DNA of 64,000 nucleotides, from assembly GCA_001972305.1 (NCBI GenBank), contig BDDD01000708.1, forward strand, positions 189,481-253,480, given 5' to 3'. Both the position numbers and the translations under genes were made by a program. The notes beneath the pieces are model-generated. The model saw nothing but the letters and a program-made list of their open reading frames with translations, was not told where the DNA came from and did not search any database. This stretch comes from Cephalotus follicularis (taxonomy: Eukaryota > Streptophyta > Magnoliopsida > Oxalidales > Cephalotaceae). Positions 35,558-48,355 of this stretch are shown here, one piece after another (position 1 is the first letter of the stretch; the number at the start of each line of letters is the position of its first letter).

Positions 35558-38355
35558 TGTAACACCCCCGGATGGCGGAAGTCATCACAGGTCATAATAC
35601 AGAACCTATCATAACATAGCATAACTTATCTGAACATAAACATTTCTTTATTAGCCAAAACGTGGTGGTCATAGCACAACTGGAAAAAAAAAACTGTTCA
35701 AATTTGAAACTTAACATATTCAGAATCTTAAACATAAATCATGTCCAAATATTAAACATAAACCATATGTATCTTATTGTTCATGACCACTAAAAACAAA
35801 GGCACATAAGGATCACACTCCTAGGAATCCATGACATAGAGGTGGCCATCTCTCATTCACACATTCCCCCGCTGCTCCTGATAACCTGCCGCATGGAAAA
35901 CAAAAACGCGGCTGAGCAATCCTCGGTATGGATAAGGAAAGAAAAAGCAGTAAACGATAAGTTTAAAAGCAGTAAGATTTCAATAAAATTCATAACAGAA
36001 ATCTTAAGCAATTAAAACAGTTAAATCATATTCAAAAATCCCATAAAATAATAATTTTCATATCTTTCAAAACATTTACGAAACATTTCAAAAATATCAT
36101 CTCATGATTGATAAAGTCATACTGAGCCACATACATATCACATTTCATAACATAGATTGGCAAGGGATGCGCTAATTCCACATGCCCATTAGAATTGCAG
36201 TGTACGGCACTACACAAGTCAATTCTCACATATCATTTCATATCACATATCCATATGCTAGAATCGATTCATACGCCTTTATCATACATAGCGGATCCAT
36301 AAATCCACCTCACGGGATTTATTCATAACATACAGAGACGCCGTAGACTAATCACATAGCTACGGAAGTGTCATGTCCCCATACCAGGCCTACGACATGC
36401 CTATGGTACGCCCCATAGGTGGGTACAATACTCAGTATTCAATCATTTCGAAAACATCGATTTATCGAAATCAATTTAAAACACATAAATATGCTTCCAC
36501 AAAACATAGTTGAAAGTCATTCATAACGATATCATAACATACATTTCATAGTCAAAACATCAACTCATTTATTTTTCGTGATAAAGAGATGATCATTTCA
36601 TAACATATCGTAACGTATCATAACATAAAAATAAAGTCAGGAACATTCAATCTCATAAAATGTCAATAACCAACTTCATTTCCGAAATATAATCCAGTTC
36701 ATAAAACGAAGGAACATAGCATAAAACAAAACTGATTTTAGTTCGATAAAACCAGATAGCCAAAGAACGATAGAAATCCGTACCTTAAGCGTTCACAAAA
36801 GCACTTACGGATAGATTGTTAATTAAATTCCCCTTTTGAAGCACAACAATCTGAAAGACACCCAAAACCATTCATATAAGGGTCTAAGAAACATTAGAGA
36901 CATTAAACAGACCTATTACAGTGTTTAGAAAAGACCCGGATTGATTCGGAGAACAAACGGATCAAAACAGTTGAAAATAGAAATTTTTCTAGGCAAAACA
37001 GCCAGTTGTCACAAAGCTCCAGTCGACTGTTGAAACTTGGCAGTCGACTGTTCAACAGGGCCAGCCGACTACTCAATAGAAACAGTCGACTGCTTTCATA
37101 TGACAGCCGACTACTCATCCAAACCAGCTGACTGTTCAAAAAAACAGCCAGCTGTTATGGACGACAGAACAGCAGAAACTTGACATTTTCAACACAAAAA
37201 CTGCCCAAACATGAATGACATCATACCAGAGACTTATGAACATATACATGAGACATTATATGATGTTTAGATGACAGAAAAACACGAAATTGACATGAAG
37301 AAGCATATAGGCAGTGATTAACTTCAAGAGATATGGAAGAACCTTTAAACATATGCATATGTACAAGTCCAAATTTTCTGTCCACCACCACTTGCAGACA
37401 TTAAAACCAGATTATAACATGTCCATGGTGTTTAGAACATACTGGCATACTTAGGAATACAATGACAAAACACAATAAGGCAGGAATTCAAAACTTCATA
37501 GCCAAGAGGACAAAAAAAAACTGGATTAATAACAGTGTAGCTAAACCATCACATTAGGAAACGAAATAACTAACCTGTAATGGTATTAAGAACCTAGAAA
37601 CAGCAGAAAGAATACCGTTGAACAATTGTTAACCGGCTGTACACAAGAGATCAAAGGAAGAAGACAACACAACTCAAAGCTTGCAAAAGAAATATAATCA
37701 AAAGACAACAAAAGACAACAACCAAACCTGATATTGATGAAGAACTAAACAATCACAAAAACACAGCAATTCCAACTTGCAATTCGACAGTGACAGGCTA
37801 GAGAATTCGGTTGACATACACACAATGACAAAGGCATTCTTAAATGGGAAAAAGAAGAGAGAATAGAGGGAAGAATAATGAATTTGGAAACATAATCTGA
37901 TCACATAAGGAAGAAGAGAAGATTTTCAGGCAATAAGAATGGAAAAATAAGATTGAAAACGTGTGAGAAGATTGGGAAAGAGAGAGTTACGGGAGAAAGA
38001 GAGGGAAGAAAGAAGGAAAGAAAGAAAAATAAAAATAAAAATAAAAATAAAAGGAATAATAGAAAATAAAAGAAAATAAGATAAAGGATTTTAAAATAAA
38101 AGGGAATTGTTTTAATATTTTTCAAAATTGTAAAATAAAATAAAGTTTTGATAAAATAAAAGTTATAAACATAAGTCCAACCCAACATTACTTTAACATA
38201 TCCAAAATTCAGGCTAGTATTAAACAGCCCAAATCACATAAGCCCAAAACACAGGGCAACCGGACTTAAAAATAAAACAAATAAAAATCCCGAAAACAAC
38301 ATATATATAAGAATAAAATATCCGTAAAGCACATACGAACAAGCAGGGTATTACA
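35558..38355 (-). mobile_element. Solo Tekay-type LTR in the H/G LTR
   Basis: Flanked by GTTAT (35553-35557 and 38356-38360). On the minus strand it runs TGTAATACCC...GGGGGTGTTACA. Same family as 5808-8455, in the opposite orientation. Confidence 0.95.
37015..37155. repeat. TCGA-core motif array, CAGTCGACTG/CAGCCGACTA dialect
   Basis: Eight units within 140 bp, matching the array of the sister solo LTR (6500-6685). Confidence 0.85.
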
Positions 38356-39119
38356 GTTATACTTTGATCTTCACCTTACCCAGTTCTTACGCAGGGCTGG
38401 CAATCGGGTGGTCTTTGGGTATGATTGAATCTATACGAATGTAATCGAGTGCACAATAAGGAATTGTCACACTTGAGCGAAGGTGATCAGCTCTATCATG
38501 GTCTGATTGTACTATAGACTTATGAAATCCTTGGCCAAGGTTTAGGTGGACTGGAAATTAGAGTTTCGAAGAGTCTACCAAAGGTCCTAGTAATGATCAG
38601 ATATTTTAGGCATTGAGGTATTATCTAGTGTTGATACGTATCCTTACCTTAGACCTTAATCGGGGCCAAGTATGGCAACGGATTATAGTACACGCGAACC
38701 AAAAACTTAGATTCTCTCGCGTTACAGAGGTGTGAAATAAATTCTGAGAAAATTAATTAGATTAATTTTTTATATGGATAATATTGGATATTAGTCTAGG
38801 AGCATTTAAATAGGTCTGGACTATTTAGAATGGCTTAACCGAACCCTAGGGGCATTTCGGTAATTTATGAACACAACCGATTATAACCGACATTTTACTA
38901 GGGTCCCTGTCCGATAATGATTAGCTCATAAATATGGTGGACATATTAAGTCTTGATGAAATTTATAAAATCAAATATCGGTTAAGTGGATTTTGCAATT
39001 TGTGGAAACACATTTACTTGATCTTACTTAATCAATATTCCAAGGGAAATGTGCTAATACTAAAATGAGTTGGACTGATTTAAGTAAGAGTTAGACTAAA
39101 TTTGTTTGTTTAACCAGCC

Positions 39120-39245
39120 TTCAAAGCGTCGACGTCTTTTGGAAAAGCATTGACACTTAAGCCACGTCTAAGCGTCAATTCCTTGTGGAAAGGCGTCGAC
39201 GCTTATCCATCTAAGCGTCAGCGCTTATAAAAAAGTGTCGACGCT
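39120..39245. repeat. TCGA-core motif array in the H/G LTR
   Basis: AAGCGTCGACGTCTTTT, AGGCGTCGACGCTT, AAGCGTCAGCGCTT and GTGTCGACGCTT around CTTATAAAA, a possible TATA box within the array. Confidence 0.8.
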
Positions 39246-40309
39246 TAGAGAGGCAACATGGTTGCCCGCTATACGCACACGATCTCTCTCCCACTCTCGG
39301 TGTTTTTTCCACATCTGTACATGATAGGGAGCACGTTGGGATCATGCTTTCAGGATTCCTTAAAGGAAGGAGCATGATCACCACTAAGAGAATGGAGCAT
39401 GAACACCACTTGGTGGTGTGCATGTGACGTCCGAGAGAGAGAGAGAGCTTTTTGCCTGGTATAAAACCAGAAAAATGAACAAGGCCGGTAGGAGTCTTTT
39501 TAGTAGAGTATTTTTCTGAGCAAATACATTCTAAGATTTCTTCACCAAGATTGAAGCTAACCTAGGGTGGATTGCCATTGACAACACTTGTCAATTCCAA
39601 TCTTCTCTATGTAAGCATTGTGAGAGACAGAGAGAACAAAAACAAAGACTATTTTGTGGACAGTAGCTGCTGGCGTTTTTGAAGCTTGGTGACTTGGAGG
39701 AACTTGAAGTTTCAAAGGGAATCTACTCAAGATAGTAGCAGTACGGTATGAACTCATTGTCTCTCTCTATCTTGCCATGTTTGTGTATCATCATTGCATG
39801 CATTGGTGATGTCGATTCATTTATGATCATGTTGTGGTGATCCTTTGCCTGCGGATTCACTGTTTTGGACATTGTTTTATGGTGTTAAAGTTTCAACTTC
39901 CGCTGCATTATGTTTAGAATTTTTTTTTTGTTCTACATTATAACACCCTTGGTCCGAATCTGGGTGAATGGTATGGTTTACCATTCCCAATAGAATCTTG
40001 TATTGAATCTTACATATGGGCGAGAGGTCCTAATGTAAATTGGTATACATACCTACCTATTCAATTATTATGGTTTGCACGGCGACAGTCGGGACTATAG
40101 TATCCTTGATAGATTCCGATCCCCACTAGGGAGCGAGAGGCTTCTCGAATTCCACATGGGGGTGTGAGATACGATTAGAATAGTGGGAGGATCCATATTT
40201 ATAAAAGACTAAGTGTTATAGTAATAATATAAATTGAATGATTTGCTAATTAATCTCTCTCTTGTTTCCTCTTTTATAGGTTACTAGTTATCACCATATT
40301 CTGCAACCA

Positions 40310-42814
40310 TGTCAGTTGGCACAACACTTTCACGCGTTCTTGAAACAAACAAGCTTACGGGTCCTAACTTCTTGGATTGGAAGCGCAACCTGCGCTTAGC
40401 ACTCACGAGCATGAAGCTTGCTCATGTCATGACTAAGAGCCCCACTAAACTGGGAGCCAACCCGTCAGATGAGCTTAAGGCCTAGACAGCCAAATGGTTA
40501 GATGAGGACGAGCAAGCTCATTGCCTAGCGATTTCAGGTATGGTCCCAGAATTGCAAAGACAGCACGAGAAGCTTGATACCCAAGGAGCTATACTTCTCC
40601 GTCTTCAGGAGTTGTATGGATCCCGGTTGAGGACCAAGTGGTTTAATTTGTCCTGTCAGCTCTTCTGCACGAAGATGGCCGAGGGATCTTCAGTCCACGC
40701 ATATGGATTGCAGATGATTGATCTTGTTGAGCAGCTGGCTCAATTAGACCTCACAATGGACAATGATTTCTACATTGACCTGGTGCTTTCATCTCGCCCT
40801 CGATCATACTCCTAGGTCATCACAAATTTTCACATGAATAAGGTGGATACTAATCTGCCTAAACTTATGGAAATGCTTCATACGACCGAAACTGACATGG
40901 ACCACGGGAGGTCCAAGTCAAATGTGATGTTTCTACCTTATACTTATTCCCGGACAGCTCCAAGAGGGAGCGGATCGAGAGGATCCACGTCCATGAAACC
41001 TAAAGGGAAGAAGAAGAAAGGGAGAAAAGCAGATGCGCCGGCAGGGCCAGCTATTGGGGGATCCATCCTTGATACGATCCGGCAGCTACAGGATGATGAC
41101 TGTTGCTTTTATTATGGAAAGCACGAACATTGGAGATCACAGTGCAGTGAGTTCCAAAATTCCAAGTCAGGAGGTGCCTCAGGGTCAGGTACTTTCATGA
41201 TTGAGCTTTTTCTAGCTACTAATGTTAGTTCAACTTGGGTTTTGGATTCAGGTTGTGGAACTAATATTTGTAACTCTTTGCAAGGGCTAGGAGGCGCTAG
41301 AAAGCTGAGAGAGGGTGAAGCTTTGGTCTTGCGCTTAGGTGATGGATCGAGGATTCACACCACGGCAATAGGCATTTTTGAGTTGTTTTTGGGAAATGGA
41401 CATGTAAGTAAACTTGATCCTTGTTATTTTGTCAAGAACCTTGTAAGAAACGTTGTTTTTGTTTCATATTTGTATAAGATGGGCATGGAGCACACTTTTT
41501 CTGCATATGGCTGTAGACTTATACATAACAATGTTATTTTATGTGATGGACACATTGACAATGGGATCTATATTTTAAATACTAATTCTCAAATGGCTTT
41601 AACAATTCAAATTGGAACAAGCACTAAAAGACAACGAGAGATATGCGATGTAAACCCTTCATACATATGGCATTGTAGATTAGGTCATCCTGGCGAGGCT
41701 AGATTAACACGTATGGTTAAGAATGGTCTTTTAGAAATCCAGGATGTGGAGTCCTTTCCTATATGTGAGCCATGTCTTATTGGCAAGATGACCAAATCTC
41801 CCTTCTCCGGGGTAGGAGAAAGGGCAATGGACATACTGGGACTTGTCCACACCGACGTCTGCGGACCTATGTCGGTCAATGCTAGTGGAGGTTTTCCCTG
41901 CTTCATCACCTTCACCGATGACTTGTCACGGTATGGGTATGTGTTTCTGATGAAACACAAGTCTGAAGCCTGTGAGAGGTTCAAGGAGTTCAGACTAGAA
42001 GTAGAAAAGCAAATGGGTAAACCCCTTAAGATCCTCCAATCGGATCAAGGTGGTGAATACCTATCTGCATAATTCCAGAGTTTTCTGAGGGATAATGAAA
42101 TTCTCTCTCAGTGGACACCTCCAAGAACACCTCAGCATAATGGTGTGTCCGAGCGGAGGAATCGGACTTTGATGAACATGGTCCGGTCCATTATGTCTTT
42201 CGTGGATCTTCCTATATCATTCTGGGGTTACGCACTGCATACGGCGGTGTACATCCTAAACCAGATTCTTTTAAAATCGGTCCCCTCCACTCCTTATGAG
42301 GTGTTTAAAGGGAGGAAACCCAACCTAAACCATTTGAGGGTTTTGGGCTGTCCAGCTTATGGTAGGAGGCAGGAGCCTTCTAAGTTAGAGGCACGAGCGG
42401 ATCGTTGTCGGTTTGTGGGATATCCTAAGGAGAGCATAGGATATTACTTTTACGATCCCAGCAAACAAAAGACTTTTGTTTCGTGAACTACCAAATTCCT
42501 AGATAAGGAATACCTGCTTGTAGGGAGTAGTGGGAGCAAGGTGGAAGTGAGAGAGTTATCACCTAGTGAAAGCCCAAAGGATGAGGAGGAATTAGAGATT
42601 CAACCCTCTACAGACATGGTTGGGGAAGGTTCCCAACTTGAGAGTGGGTCTCAGTTAGGCGCTCCTCTTGCGAGGAGATCAGACAGAGTTCCAGTACCGC
42701 CTAAGAGATATGACTTTCTCATTGAGGACACTGAGGCACTCAATGACATCAATGATGACGATCCGTCAGTTACGAGGAGGCAGTGAAGAGCACTGAATCC
42801 GGGGCATGGCTAGA
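40310..42814 (+). pseudogene. Copia G gag, protease, integrase (fossil)
   Basis: Gag starts ATG at 40310 ('MSVGTTLSRVLETNKLTGPN', 'LRLALTSMKLAH') and continues to about 41000. A single zinc knuckle (CCFYYGKHEHWRSQC) lies near 41100, the protease 'TWVLDSGCGTNIC' near 41235, the pre-integrase 'WHCRLGHPGEARLTRM' near 41670, and integrase at about 41800-42480. The linker toward reverse transcriptase is cut by LTR J. Confidence 0.9.
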
Positions 42815-42967
42815 TGTCACACCCCGTTTCCACAGGACATAAACAACATAGAAAGTGGTATGGCAATCAACATATGAATCCGGCTTATGCAAAATTTCCA
42901 TAAAATTTAAACTTTCAAAATCCTTCATCAAATTGCGGAAGCATACAAAAATAAGCCGAAGAAAAAC

Positions 42968-42995
42968 ACATCACGCATCCCATACTACGTGATGC
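42968..42995 (-). promoter_or_regulatory. Conserved LTR stem-loop, J
   Basis: Minus strand CATCACG/CGTGATG plus one G-T wobble, around loop TAGTATGGGATG, about 150 bp before the LTR end. Confidence 0.7.
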
Positions 42996-43195
42996 CCACA
43001 ATTATAAATATCCCCTGGTACAACTGACGATTGCCCAAAACGGAGCGTGAAACAATACGGTACAAAATAACAAAATATCCAATGTTACAAAACCAAATAA
43101 CATGATAAATGTTCCGTAACCCAAATAAGAGAAAATAATAAGTCTTCTCTTTAAACCTCCGTGCATGCTCCATGTAAAGACCACTCCATCAATCT

Positions 43196-43233
43196 GTTAC
43201 AGTAGGGGTTAGCCTTTGTCCTCACTCGGCAAG
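43196..43233 (-). promoter_or_regulatory. Conserved LTR block in J
   Basis: Minus strand GAGTGAGGACAAAGGCTAAC followed by CCCTACTGTAACAG. Same block as in C, E1 and E2. Confidence 0.6.
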
Positions 43234-44104
43234 TGAACAAATCCATAAATACAGTTCAAGTAATAAGGCAATGAGTATCATTAATGAATGCATAATGATG
43301 AGCCATGTCATGTAATTTTTATAGTTAAAATACCTCCGTATATACATATAAAAATGTATGCATGCTCACAGTACAAGTATAATTCAAGATTATATCATCA
43401 CAAGCAGTAAATATGTTCCCAAAAAGGAACCAGACAGTCCAGTCGTCATAACCGTCGCCACCTCCTGGCCCCAACGTCACGCACTCTTATTCCATACCCG
43501 TTTGCGAACGGTTTTGGAGCAAGTCCTCCGTAAGTTGTTTAGCATGGCGACCAAACCAACAGCAGGTTACTAGCTCGGCGGCTAAGTAATCAACAGGTTA
43601 TTAGCACGGCGGCTAATAATCAACAGGCACAAGCAATCCACAGTACAAGTCGAGCAATTTCACATATTTACTTGATCAAATATATTTGTTTGAAATATAC
43701 TTTTCAGTTCACAAGTTGTAATAAGTCATAAGCTTAAAACAATACGTATCTCTGTCTTTGGAAGTCCTTCCCCAATCATTTAGAAAATATATATTTTCAT
43801 AAATTATACATTTTCGCAAATTTCATTTGGTTTTATAAACAACCTTTAGAACATTTTTCTGTCATTGGAAATACTTCCCCAAATAGTTCGAAAATATATA
43901 AATTCATAGTTTGACAAATATACATTTTAGTACCCAAATAATCATGCAAGCTTTTCAAAATGGTTTAACACTTTTAGGAAAGCAACCATAATGCAAGTCA
44001 CAGTAACAATGCAATCATATGCTCAGAATGCATCTAGGTTCATTTCTAGAGTCGTTCCGGGTCTAACGGTCCTTATTCATATGAAATTCTACTTCTCAGG
44101 AGGA

Positions 44105-44490
44105 AAGACGTCGATGTCTTTCCATAAGGCGTCGATGTCTTTTAGCCTAAAGCGCCAGATCAAAGCACAAATGTTCCCAGGCTTTTCTGGTCCAAAGACG
44201 TCGATGTCTTTTTCAAAGACGTCGATGTCTTTTTCATAGCAGGGAGTATCAGTTGCGAGCCTTGATTCAAGAGGCTAAATCCAGCCCCTTAATCTCTCAT
44301 ACAAACGAATCTTACTCCATAAACGTATAGGGTATACTACGGATTAACAGGTACACAATCATAACATCAATCCGAAATCAAACAGGTAGTTCTAAGTGGC
44401 TAAAATAGCCATCTGAAATGAATATCACAGTTCAATGTTTTCCCAGAAAAGAAGTCGACGTCTTATACAAAGACGTCGATGTCTTTGTCA
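44105..44490. repeat. TCGA-core motif array 2 in J
   Basis: Words such as AAAGACGTCGATGTCTTT (near-palindrome), AAGGCGTCGATGTCTTTT and GAAGTCGACGTCTTAT, on the leader side of the J promoter. Confidence 0.8.
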
Positions 44491-45229
44491 GCACAGAACG
44501 GGGTTTTCACTTAAACCATTTCTAAAACAATCCTTTACACAACAGAATCACATATTCACGTAATCATGCATGCAGGCTTAACTCAGTGTACCACAGTAAC
44601 ATTTCAACAAGTCCGGAATCTCAATTCATTCACTAACATGCAATCCATCATGCTATACATTAACTTAGAACTTAAAAAGCACATATGAATCCATCACTTT
44701 CCCCTACCTTTGATTTCATGTTAGAAATCGAAAGTCCACCTCTTTTAGTACTCCAACAGGTCACTTGAGTCCACAGGTACGCTTTGGCAACACCCTGGTT
44801 CGTCCTGGCAGTTGGTGTGCAAGCTCCAAGCTCCAACAATGGCACACACACACACACTTTTTCTCTTTCTCCCTTCTCTCTTTCCTTCTGGTGTTATAAA
44901 ACGAGAGAGATATGTGGGGAGGAATATCCTTAAGCAGATAGCTTCCTCCTGCCCTTTTCCTTTTGTCAATACACAGACCAACCCGAGATCTCTCCCACTT
45001 TCTCTCCTTCTGCCTATTCTTTTGCATATTCAAATCTTCCTTTGCAGGTGGCATATGGCAGGTGAGGATTCCTCTGCATGTTCCATGTGAGGACACGTTA
45101 TGGGCATTCCTGGCAACACACAGGCACGGTTAACACGTCGAATCGCACTCGAAAAGGCGGTAGGTAAGGCCCTTAAATAATCCTCCTTGCATGTTATTTC
45201 TGCCGACGAAGAACGTGCTGGCCATTCTC

Positions 45230-45400
45230 ACAAAGGCGTCGACGTCTTTCCCATGACGTCGATGTCTTTTGCGCTTTCTAAGAAGGTGTCGATGCCTCCT
45301 CCCTGAGTCGACGTGCATGCCCATGCATTCACGTGTGCCCTAGCTCACAAAGGAGTCGACGTCTTTTCCAAAGACGTCGATGTCTTTTCCCCAGAACGCT
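45230..45400. repeat. TCGA-core motif array 1 in J
   Basis: AAAGGCGTCGACGTCTTT, ATGACGTCGATGTCTTTT, GGTGTCGATGCC, AAAGGAGTCGACGTCTTTT and AAAGACGTCGATGTCTTTT, upstream of the J promoter region (minus strand). Confidence 0.8.
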
Positions 45401-45555
45401 GCCGTTCAAGCTTTAACATACACATTCCAATTCCATGACCATAAATAGGGCTTTAAGCATACATTTGAGTCCAAAACTCAACATTCTCATTATTCCAATT
45501 TAAGAATTACATCATAAATCAAAATATTACATTCAGGAAAATACCGGGCGTTACA

Positions 45556-46820
45556 GCTAGAGGCCATGAAATCCAAGATGGACTCCATGGACGCCAACCA
45601 AGTATGGAACTTGGTCGATGCACCTGAGGGTATTAACCCAATTGGTTGCAAATGGATCTTCAAGAGGAAGATTGGCGCTGATGGTAAGATAGAGACTTAT
45701 AAAGCGCGATTGGTCGCAAAAAGGTATAGCTAAAGACACGGAGTCGACTATCCCAAAACTTTCTCACAAGTCGTTATGCTTAAGTCCATCCGAATATTGC
45801 TTGCTATTGCTGCTCATTACGATTATGAGATACGGCAAATGGATGTCAAGACAGCCTTCCTGAACGGCTTTCTTGAAGTGGACATTTACAGGTCCCAACC
45901 CGAGGGGTTTGTATCCATGGAGCATCCACAGAGAGTGTGTAAGCTCCAAAGGTTGATCTACGGCCTTAAGTAAGCGTCCTGTAGCTGGAACAACTGTTTT
46001 GACAAGACCATTAAGACTATCGGTTTCATAAAAAACGTGGATGAGCCTTATGTCTACCAGAAACGGGATGGCCAGAACATCACATTCTTGGTACTATACG
46101 TGGATGACAAACTAATCATAAGGAATGATGTGGGTATGTTGCAGTCCATTAAAGTATGGTTGTCCAAGAACTTCTCCATGAAGGATTTGGGACAGGCTTC
46201 CTATATTTCGGGTATAAAGATCTATAGAGATAGATTTAATAGGTTGCTAGGACTCTCCCAAAGCCAGTACATCAGCAAGGTGCTGAAACGGTATGGCCTT
46301 GAGAATTCCAAGCGGGGCCTTCTTCCGATTAGCCAGGGAATTCACCTCTCTAAGAGGATGTCTCCACAGACAAATGAGGAGAGGGCTCGCATGAGTAGGT
46401 AGTCATATGCTTTGGCTGTTGGCTCCATCATGTATGCCATGCTGTGTACTAGACCTGATGTCGCCTATGCCTTGGGTATGGCTAGTCGATTTCAATATGA
46501 TCCCGGTGAGAAACATTGGGAAGCAGTCAAGGGGGTTCTCAAATACCTGAGAAGGACTCAAGATACCTTCTTGTTCTATGGAGGAGATAGTGAGTTGAAA
46601 TTAGAGGGCTTTACGGACTCTAGTTTCAATAGTGATCCGGATGATCACAAATCCGTTTCAGGATATGTTTTCGTCCTGAACGGAGGTGCTGTGAGATGGA
46701 GGAGTTCTAAGCAGGAGACTACTGCTGACTCCTCACGGAAGCGGAATATGTTGCAGCCTCATATGCAGCTAAGGAAGCTGTTTGGATGCGAAAGTTCATT
46801 GCTGAACTTGATGTGGTTCC
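45556..46820 (+). pseudogene. Copia G reverse transcriptase and RNase H start (fossil)
   Basis: 'MDSMDANQVWNLV'-like start, 'GCKWIFKRKIGADGKIETYK', 'QMDVKTAFLNGFLEVDIY', 'FLVLYVDDKLIIRND', 'TRPDVAYALGMASRFQYDPG'. Continues after the nested LTR at 48088. Confidence 0.9.
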
Positions 46821-48087
46821 TGTTGACATTTATGTCTCAATCCAGGTTTTGATGATAACATATTTGTATTTAACAAAGTTTCTTTTTGTGCAAGTTAAGA
46901 TAAAAAGTTTAAAAGTCAAAACAGGAAATTACAGATACAAGTCTAAGCATCGACGGTCACAATGAAACAGTCAGCGCTTTGTGAGACCTTCGACAACCAA
47001 GTGAAAAGCGTCAACAGTTGAAGCATTTTGCATAAAGGAGAAATTGCTCAAACCGTCGACGCTCTGAAGAAAGCGTCAGCAGTTAAGCACCCCATATTAG
47101 TGGTTAAAACCAGAGAAGTTTGAACACAAAGCGGCGACGCTTAGAAGAAAGCGTCAGCGCTTCGATCCAAGGCGTCAGCAGTTAAAGACTCTACATCAGT
47201 GGTTAAAACCAGAGACGTTGGAAGGCAAATTAATTTGCACAAAGCGGCGACGCTCTACACAAACCGTCAGCGCTTTGTGACAAATCGTCGACACCAAGAT
47301 CAAGACCTTCAGTGCTTTGAGCAGAACTTTAAAATTCAAATTTCCAACGAACACATAAGTGGCGACGCTTTGAGGAACAGCGTCGACGCTTTGCGCACAA
47401 GGAACAACTTACTGACAGCATTTTTAATAAGCCATTATTGAAGGAACAAGTCTCAAGACCGAAATAACACTTCCCAAGGCTGAAGAAACAAGTTTCAAGA
47501 AAAAGCTGCACTTCCCAAAGTAAAAAGCAGCTATTCCCAAGGTCCAAACAAGTATCACTATTAAATCAATTCAGCTACAAACAAGAAGACACAAGAAAAC
47601 AAAAAGATCATTCAAGAAGGAGATTATCAAGAGCAAAAATCCACAAACTTTCATATCAACAAAAGTCTGAACAAGATCTATCTGAGAGCTATTAACTTTC
47701 TTGTAATCATATAGCCATATCAAACCTTTGAGAGGTTACTCAAAACAAAACATCCTTGTAATCCATACTTGTAAAAGGGAATGAACCCTAAAGTTAGAAA
47801 GGGGAGTGAACCCTAGTGATTGAGGTCAATCACAAAAGATTGTAAGGTGCACCGAATAGCCCCTGTAAAGATATTCGGAGATTGTATTCGGGTGGAATAC
47901 TAGTGGAATCTCAAGGAGGACCTTGGGAAAGTGGACGTAGGCACAATCTTTGTCGAACCACTATAAAATTGTGTTTGCATCTCTCTAACGTTATCTCCTT
48001 AATTTCTTTATTTATTTACTTTTGATTGCTTATTTATTTTGTGTTCATTGCTTAATTTGATTAATCCGAAAAATTAATTAATTAANA
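46821..48087 (+). mobile_element. SIRE-like Ty1/copia solo LTR in element G
   Basis: Flanked by GTTCC (46816-46820 and 48088-48092). Starts TGTTGACATT and ends N-A, where the single ambiguous base at 48086 falls in the terminal dinucleotide and is most simply C. Same family as 1791-3058. No internal region. Confidence 0.9.
46940..47400. repeat. TCGA-core motif array, 'AAGCGTCGACGCTT' dialect, in the SIRE-like LTR
   Basis: About fifteen words such as ACCGTCGACGCTC, AAGCGGCGACGCTT, AAGCGTCAGCGCTT and CAGCGTCGACGCTTT. It lies in the same LTR position as 1925-2445 but uses different words. Confidence 0.85.
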
Positions 48088-48355
48088 GTTCCAACCATTG
48101 CACATCCAGTTGTGGTGTACTGTGACAACAATGAGGCTGTTGCACAAGCCAAAGAACCCCGATCTCATCATCACTCCAAGCAGATACAGCGACGGTATCA
48201 CCTGATTAGAGAGATCATTGACAGAGGAGACATTACCCTTGAGAGAGTTGCCACGGAGGCAAATTTAGCAGACCCACTGACCAAGGCCTTGAGCAGCACT
48301 ATTCTAGAGAGACATCTGAGTGCTATGGGCTTAGGGTATCGGTCTTCGTGGCTAT
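48088..48355 (+). pseudogene. Copia G RNase H tail (fossil)
   Basis: 'VYCDNNEAVAQAKEPRSHHH', 'RRYHLIREIIDRGDITLERV', 'NLADPLTKALSSTILERHL', ending just before the polypurine stretch AAGTGGGAGAT and the LTR start at 48373. Confidence 0.9.

Larger units (their letters stand above)
34980..39937 (+). mobile_element. Copia LTR shared by elements H and G (interrupted)
   Basis: Starts TGTTAAATAC after the polypurine stretch GTGGGAGAT at the end of H and ends near 39937 (approximate) shortly before the gag of G. Removing the nested LTR (35558-38355) leaves about 2.16 kb, the size of the other copia LTRs here. It serves as the 3' LTR of H and the 5' LTR of G. Confidence 0.8.
42815..45555 (-). mobile_element. 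Solo Tekay-type LTR J in element G
   Basis: Flanked by GCTAGA (42809-42814 and 45556-45561; five or six bases). On the minus strand it runs TGTAACGCCCG...GGGGTGTGACA. Contains motif arrays (44105-44490 and 45230-45400), a TTTTATAAC box near 44,890-44,900, the conserved block (43196-43233) and the stem-loop (42968-42995). Confidence 0.95.

Noticed and set aside
43358-43573. 71-codon plus-strand frame in LTR J
   Set aside because: Located in the LTR in a region corresponding to non-coding leader in sister LTRs; not conserved.
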